From Paenibacillus harenae (GTDB taxonomy: Bacteria > Bacillota > Bacilli > Paenibacillales > Paenibacillaceae): 64,000 bases of DNA. Both the position numbers and the translations under genes were made by a program. The stretch spans positions 171,670 to 235,669 of the forward strand of contig NZ_JAUSST010000009.1 of NCBI RefSeq assembly GCF_030812415.1, written 5' to 3'. Below, in pieces: positions 60,284 through 64,000 of the stretch (positions are counted from its first letter, which is position 1; every line of letters starts with the position of its first letter). A model generated the notes under the pieces. The model did not search any database. It worked only from the letters and a program-made list of their open reading frames with translations, and was not told the DNA's origin.

Positions 60284-60325
60284 ACGTGCAGGATGCGGCA
60301 TTCCGCTAATCTGCACGTTTTTTTA
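60284..60325 (+). terminator. Terminator of perR
   Basis: ACGTGCAG and CTGCACGT enclose an inner GCGG..CCGC stem; TTTTTTTATT follows. Confidence 0.93.
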
Positions 60326-60441
60326 TTGCTAACATTATCCCTCGGTAAGTTTTAGCATGCCCGAAGCTGTAACTATTTTGATACAATATCCGTATATAAC
60401 TCAGTTTATACTGATCTACAGACATAGAGGAGAGTGATGGT

Positions 60442-62184
60442 TTGGAAACGGCTCAAAGCCGAGCGCCGCGCCGTAGACGGCAGAGCGGAATCGGAATCGG
60501 AATTATATTTTTGTTATTTGTAATCGCAGCGGCTGCCGTTCTCGGCTGGTACGGATATATGAAATTTATTCCGAACGGAGAGCAGACTGACCCTGGGTAT
60601 ACCTCTGAACACCCCATTATAATCGGTGGTGCAGAGGCGGAGAAAGGCGCTATTATTGAAAATAACGAGATTAAGCTGCCGCTTCCCGTTCTTGAGCAGC
60701 TGTTAGGGGCGGACAAGCCGGTCCATTACGAGGACGATTCGGGATCGATCATCTTCACGACGGCGAACAAAGTGCTTCATTTGAAGACGGATTCGTTGAC
60801 GGCGACGGTTAACCAGAAGCCCTTCGATTTGACGATCGCTGCCGAGAAGACGGAAGCCGGCGATGTCTATATCCCTGTAGCTCCGCTCCAAGAGCTATAC
60901 GGACTGCAGGTTGAATATGTGGAGGAGACGGGCATTGTGACCGTGCTCGTTGCCGGAGATGCCGTGCAGCGTGCGCAGGCGAATGATACGGATGGCGCGG
61001 CAATCCGAACGGAACCTACCATTCGGGCCCCGTTCATCCAGAAGCTGGAGCTGAATGAACCGCTTCGTATTTGGGGCGAGGAGGAGGGCTGGCTGATTGT
61101 ACAGAGCGTGGATGGGAACATCGGGTATATGCGCAAAGGCGACGTAAAGCTGACCGAGATCGAACGGGTGCCCCAACCGTCGCGCGAGTCCGCTTTTGTC
61201 GCATGGAAGGTGTTGGGCAGCAAGATCAATATGACTTGGGAAGCCGTTTATTCCAAAAATCCGAAAACATCGGCAATCGGTCCGATGCCCGGCGTCAATG
61301 TCGTTAGCCCAACCTGGTTCGAACTGGCTGACGGCAAAGGGACGATTAACGGGAAGGCCGATCCGGCTTACGTCAAATGGGCGCATCAGAAAGGCATGCA
61401 GGTGTGGGCGTTGTTCAGCAACGGCTTCGAGCCTGAACAAACGACTGCGGCGCTGGCTACTGTGGAAACACGCTTTGTTATGATTCAACAGCTGTTGTCG
61501 TTTGCAGAGCTGTACGATTTGCAAGGGATCAATATCGATTTTGAAAATGTGAAAACGAGCGATAAGCAAAATTTGGTCCAATTCGTTAGAGAGCTGACTC
61601 CACTTCTGCACGAACAAGGTCTCGTTGTGTCGATTGATGTCACGCCGAAGTCGAGTAGCGAAATGTGGTCGTTATTTTTGGATCGTCCAGCACTTGCTAA
61701 AGTTGTTGATTACATGATGGTTATGGCTTATGACGAGCATTGGGCATCGAGTCCTAAATCCGGCTCAGTCGCATCGCTTCCATGGGTGGAGGCGTCACTG
61801 AAGCGTATTTTGGAGGAGGACGCCGTTCCCGCAAGCAAACTTGTGCTGAGCATGCCTCTATATACGAGAATATGGACCGAAGCCAAAGGCAGGGATGGCG
61901 CTGTAAAGGTGTCGTCCAAGTCGGTCGGCATGGACAAAGTGAAGCAAATTATTGCAGAGAAGAAATTGAAGCCCGTATTGGATGAAGCGGCGGGACAACA
62001 TTATGTAGAGTATACAGAAGACGGCGCACTCATGCGGATATGGATAGAGGACGATTTATCCATGAAGGCTCGCGTTGCGTTGGCTCGCAAGTACGATCTC
62101 GCAGGAGTTGCGACGTGGCAGCGAACTTTTCAGACGGAAGCGATATGGACAACGATTGATGAAGCGCTCAACAAACGGCCGTAA
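60442..62184 (+). CDS. GH18 family glycoside hydrolase with stalk and SH3-like domains
   Basis: 580 residues from TTG 60442 (AGGAGAG upstream). A basic N-tail and membrane helix (about 16-40) anchor it outside the cell. A copper-amine-oxidase-N-like stalk (about 57-172) is followed by an SH3b-like domain (about 180-240: AAIRTEPTIRAPFIQKLELNEPLRIWGEEEGWLIVQ) and a GH18 barrel (about 260-575). The catalytic Glu is in GINIDFEN (about 369), where chitinases have DxDxE; MMVMAYDEHW and VATWQ are family motifs. The layout is that of YaaH/YdhD/YvbX-type spore or cell-wall glucosaminidases rather than chitinases. It interrupts the perR-ygzB neighbourhood. Confidence 0.9.
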   Translation: METAQSRAPRRRRQSGIGIGIIFLLFVIAAAAVLGWYGYMKFIPNGEQTDPGYTSEHPIIIGGAEAEKGAIIENNEIKLPLPVLEQLLGADKPVHYEDDSGSIIFTTANKVLHLKTDSLTATVNQKPFDLTIAAEKTEAGDVYIPVAPLQELYGLQVEYVEETGIVTVLVAGDAVQRAQANDTDGAAIRTEPTIRAPFIQKLELNEPLRIWGEEEGWLIVQSVDGNIGYMRKGDVKLTEIERVPQPSRESAFVAWKVLGSKINMTWEAVYSKNPKTSAIGPMPGVNVVSPTWFELADGKGTINGKADPAYVKWAHQKGMQVWALFSNGFEPEQTTAALATVETRFVMIQQLLSFAELYDLQGINIDFENVKTSDKQNLVQFVRELTPLLHEQGLVVSIDVTPKSSSEMWSLFLDRPALAKVVDYMMVMAYDEHWASSPKSGSVASLPWVEASLKRILEEDAVPASKLVLSMPLYTRIWTEAKGRDGAVKVSSKSVGMDKVKQIIAEKKLKPVLDEAAGQHYVEYTEDGALMRIWIEDDLSMKARVALARKYDLAGVATWQRTFQTEAIWTTIDEALNKRP

Positions 62185-62200
62185 TAACGGCATAGGATAA

Positions 62201-62245
62201 AAGAAACACCCTTCCAGTGAAAACCGTGAAGGGTGTTTCTTTTTG
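62201..62245. terminator. Bidirectional terminator between GH18 and ygzB genes
   Basis: AAGAAACACCCTTC and GAAGGGTGTTTCTT, 14 bp perfect arms with a 13-base loop, then TTTTGC. Confidence 0.93.
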
Positions 62246-62253
62246 CGTTCCTT

Positions 62254-62613
62254 TTACGAATGCTGTTCCGAAGGAGCTGCGGTCGCTTGCGCGGGATCGA
62301 GCGTAAGTATGGTTTTGCAGTACATGCAGCGGTCAGTCTTGCCGAGCATCTTCGTTGGTCGTCCGCATTCGGGACACTGAAGCATCGTGGCGCTCGTTGA
62401 CATCATGCCGGCCCAGAAGTAGACGGCGACGCTGATAAGCAAGGATATCATTCCGATCACCATGAAGATAGCGGCAATAATTTTGCCGGCTTGCCCCCAA
62501 AACACGATGCCTGCCGTTCCGAGAATCATAACGCCCATTCCGACAAGCGTGAAGACTAAGCCCCATAGGCGGAATTCGTTTATTTTAGCTGATTTAAAGA
62601 AGATCTTATTCAT
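62254..62613 (-). CDS. ygzB: YgzB-type DUF2614 membrane protein with zinc ribbon
   Basis: 119 residues from ATG 62613 (AAGGA 9 nt upstream; a TTG at 62622 abuts the site). Two membrane helices (about 17-38 and 45-70). The ribbon CPECGRPTKMLGKTDRCMYC (about 80-99) and TLD tail are diagnostic of YgzB. In B. subtilis ygzB lies next to perR and ygxA; here it is on the opposite strand to both. Function unknown. Confidence 0.9.
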   Translation of the reverse strand: MNKIFFKSAKINEFRLWGLVFTLVGMGVMILGTAGIVFWGQAGKIIAAIFMVIGMISLLISVAVYFWAGMMSTSATMLQCPECGRPTKMLGKTDRCMYCKTILTLDPAQATAAPSEQHS

Positions 62614-62770
62614 CTGTTCCAATCCTTCCCGAGACTATTTGCATATGAAATTGAGACCGCTTTTCTTTTTGGACAAAGCAGGAAAAGTTAGCAGACTTGT
62701 CGAAAAAGAATTAAATCCGTAGATTAATATTATAGCTTAATCAAAACTGATTAGCTATATGGAGGAAACA

Positions 62771-63655
62771 GTGGAGCATATAAAAAATCATTTCAACAAC
62801 TGGTATTGCAATGATTCAAGTCTTATCAGTCTGGCAGCGATCGAAAATCCGTATCCGTATAATCCATTGATTGACGGATTGGATCTGCTGGTGCTTGCCG
62901 TACTCGATAAGGATAATGCAGAGAACGGCAGCGAGCATGTACAATTCGAAGGCGAGCGCATCCTTATTAGATCAATTGATAAGAAGAGCTTGGAAGCTTG
63001 GATTTCGAGCGGTGAGAACCGGAGTGTTATCGAATGGATCGTTCGGGGGGAGATTCTGTTGGATCGGGAAAGCTATTTGGGCAATGTGCGTGAGAGCCTG
63101 TTACAATTTCCTCACTCCTTGCGCGAACAGAAGCAGCTTGTCGAGTTCTCAGGATTCTTAAGAACATACTTGCAAGCAAAGCAGGATCTGCTTGACGGCA
63201 ATTTGTTGGATGCCTATTCGCATGTGTTGACCGCGTTGCATCATTGGGCGCATATCGTTCTAATAGAAGAAGGCCGTCACCCGGAGCTTACGGTGTGGAA
63301 ACAGATGCGCCTTGTTCATCCGGGAATATACAAGCTATACGAAGAATTATCCGCAAGCCCGGAGACGCTGGAACAACGCGTGCAGCTTGTTATGCTTGCT
63401 TGCGAGTTTTCGGTCATGAATAAGATGAAATCGAGCTGCTCGCTGCTGTTAAAGATTTTGGCGAATAGATCAGAGCCGTGGAGTATTGCCGAACTTCTGA
63501 ATCATCCCGAGATTAAAGTGCTTCACGTAGACCTGTCTCTCCTGCTGCAGAAGCTTGTTAAGCGTTCCTATATTAGCGAGGTTGCCGTCATGAAGGAAAG
63601 CGATGACACCGATATTATCGAGCTTCGTTATAGACTTGCCGATCATAGTGCATAA
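62771..63655 (+). CDS. ygxA: YgxA-type nucleotidyltransferase-like protein
   Basis: 294 residues from GTG 62771 (GGAGG 5 nt upstream; an in-frame ATG at 62759 overlaps the site). The N-part (about 1-115) is a nucleotidyltransferase-like fold with GLDLLVLAVL and EWIVRGEILLDRE. The C-part is helical, with DLLDGNLLDAYSHVLTALHHWAHIVLIEEGRHPELTVW and a winged-helix-like end. YgxA precedes rrnD in B. subtilis, exactly as here. Catalytic residues of true nucleotidyltransferases are not clear. Function unknown. Confidence 0.9.
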   Translation: MEHIKNHFNNWYCNDSSLISLAAIENPYPYNPLIDGLDLLVLAVLDKDNAENGSEHVQFEGERILIRSIDKKSLEAWISSGENRSVIEWIVRGEILLDRESYLGNVRESLLQFPHSLREQKQLVEFSGFLRTYLQAKQDLLDGNLLDAYSHVLTALHHWAHIVLIEEGRHPELTVWKQMRLVHPGIYKLYEELSASPETLEQRVQLVMLACEFSVMNKMKSSCSLLLKILANRSEPWSIAELLNHPEIKVLHVDLSLLLQKLVKRSYISEVAVMKESDDTDIIELRYRLADHSA

Positions 63656-63673
63656 TCATGATATGTAGTTGTC

Positions 63674-63713
63674 GCCGTTTGTCCATTCTATTGAATGGGC
63701 ACACGGCTTTTTT
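63674..63713 (+). terminator. Terminator of ygxA
   Basis: GCCGTTTGTCCATTC and GAATGGGCACACGGC pair with a few mismatches around a TATT loop; TTTTTTG follows. It insulates the rRNA promoters. Confidence 0.88.
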
Positions 63714-63740
63714 GTTGTTAAAAAAGATTAAGCAAATGGG

Positions 63741-63769
63741 TTGACTTGTCTTGAGAGTCTATGTTAAAT
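63741..63769 (+). promoter_or_regulatory. rRNA operon promoter P1
   Basis: TTGACT (63741-63746) and TTAAAT (63764-63769), 17 bp apart, downstream of the ygxA terminator. First of two tandem promoters. Confidence 0.75.
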
Positions 63770-63847
63770 TAGTAATCGCCGCTTTTGAAGCGAACTTAAT
63801 GAAACATTCGACAGCTAAAAAAAATGTCGAAAGTTGAAAAAAAGTAC

Positions 63848-63877
63848 TTGCAAAAAGATAGGCAAACGTGATATATT
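63848..63877 (+). promoter_or_regulatory. rRNA operon promoter P2
   Basis: TTGCAA (63848-63853) and TATATT (63872-63877), 18 bp apart, with an A/T-rich upstream stretch (63810-63847) like an UP element. Tandem P1/P2 is typical of rrn operons. Confidence 0.8.
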
Positions 63878-64000
63878 ATAAAAGTCGCCGCTGAGACAAA
63901 CGGCCGACACGAAAGACAAATGATTGTTCTTTGAAAACTGAACAACGAGCGAAACTGCCAGTATATGAAGCTTCGGCTTCATTACTAAAGCAATAAAATG
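63878..64000 (+). ncRNA. rRNA operon leader with boxA-type antitermination signal
   Basis: TGTTCTTTGAAAACTG (63925-63940) followed by AACAA is the conserved Bacillales rrn leader element, containing the boxA-like TGTTCTTTG. A small hairpin ATGAAGC-ttcg-GCTTCAT... near 63966-63984 follows. The 16S rRNA gene should begin shortly after the window ends; no 16S sequence is visible. The whole of 63656-64000 has no protein gene. Confidence 0.85.

Noticed and set aside
1..64000. CRISPR arrays, tRNA genes, prophage or complete insertion sequences
   Set aside because: No regularly spaced direct repeats, cloverleaf sequences, phage structural genes or transposase genes were seen; short repeats found are operators or terminators.

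Overview
The window is chromosomal DNA from an endospore-forming, low-to-mid-GC Firmicute. It is most likely a member of the Paenibacillaceae (Paenibacillus/Cohnella type). The basis is spore germination receptor genes at the left edge, a YjcZ-type sporulation peptide, a YdcC-alr-ndoAI-ndoA block, a complete sigY operon, gatCAB, and a perR-ygzB-ygxA arrangement running into an rRNA operon promoter, as around rrnD of Bacillus subtilis. Coding density is high, about 75 protein genes. There is no CRISPR array, no prophage and no intact insertion sequence. The 16S gene itself starts beyond the right edge.

Left third (1-26.8 kb). A germination receptor tail (GerC, a small D-type subunit, GerB) is followed by a YjcZ peptide with a mother-cell-sigma-like promoter. 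Next is a four-gene minus-strand operon for D-amino-acid catabolism: YheO/DauR-type regulator, D-serine dehydratase/D-threonine aldolase-like enzyme, N-acyl-D-amino-acid deacylase and RidA. Divergent from it is a COG0523 GTPase (CobW/ZagA type) behind a near-perfect Zur box, then a secreted His-rich repeat protein. A gene-poor stretch (8.5-9.2 kb) carries a fragment of an FAD oxidoreductase. Then come an SGNH hydrolase, a dCache-GGDEF-EAL protein, a bacterial PurO-like protein, a TlpA-type thioredoxin, lipoproteins, a LacI regulator with a GH36 alpha-galactosidase, and a MerR regulator that overlaps an ABC exporter.

Middle (26.8-40.2 kb). DinB, PspC-PspA, and an iron block: a YclNOPQ-type siderophore importer plus a heme monooxygenase behind a Fur box, with a Btr-type AraC/substrate-binding fusion regulator upstream. 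Then comes a small TetR-controlled membrane-protein cassette with two identical 18-bp operators, followed by YdcC-alr and the EndoAI/EndoA toxin-antitoxin pair.

Right third (40.2-64 kb). A compact Tad-like pilus/secretion operon with tiny membrane peptides instead of recognisable Flp pilins. Then an M24 peptidase, the YdbS/YdbT pair, the sigY-yxlCDEFG operon with an ECF-type promoter that re-sets the sigY start codon, gatCAB, an MgtC-type protein coupled to a DUF4097 membrane protein, perR with its own Per-like box, a GH18 protein, ygzB, ygxA and the tandem rrn promoters.

Three different Fur-superfamily boxes (Zur-, Fur- and Per-type) can be read directly. Many start codons are GTG or TTG; I moved starts where the ribosome-binding site or promoter argued for it. 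Nothing here is clearly a wholly new system. The best candidates for undescribed biology are the TetR/DUF6526/DUF6220 cassette, the pilin-less Tad locus with its orphan upstream terminator, and the D-amino-acid operon.
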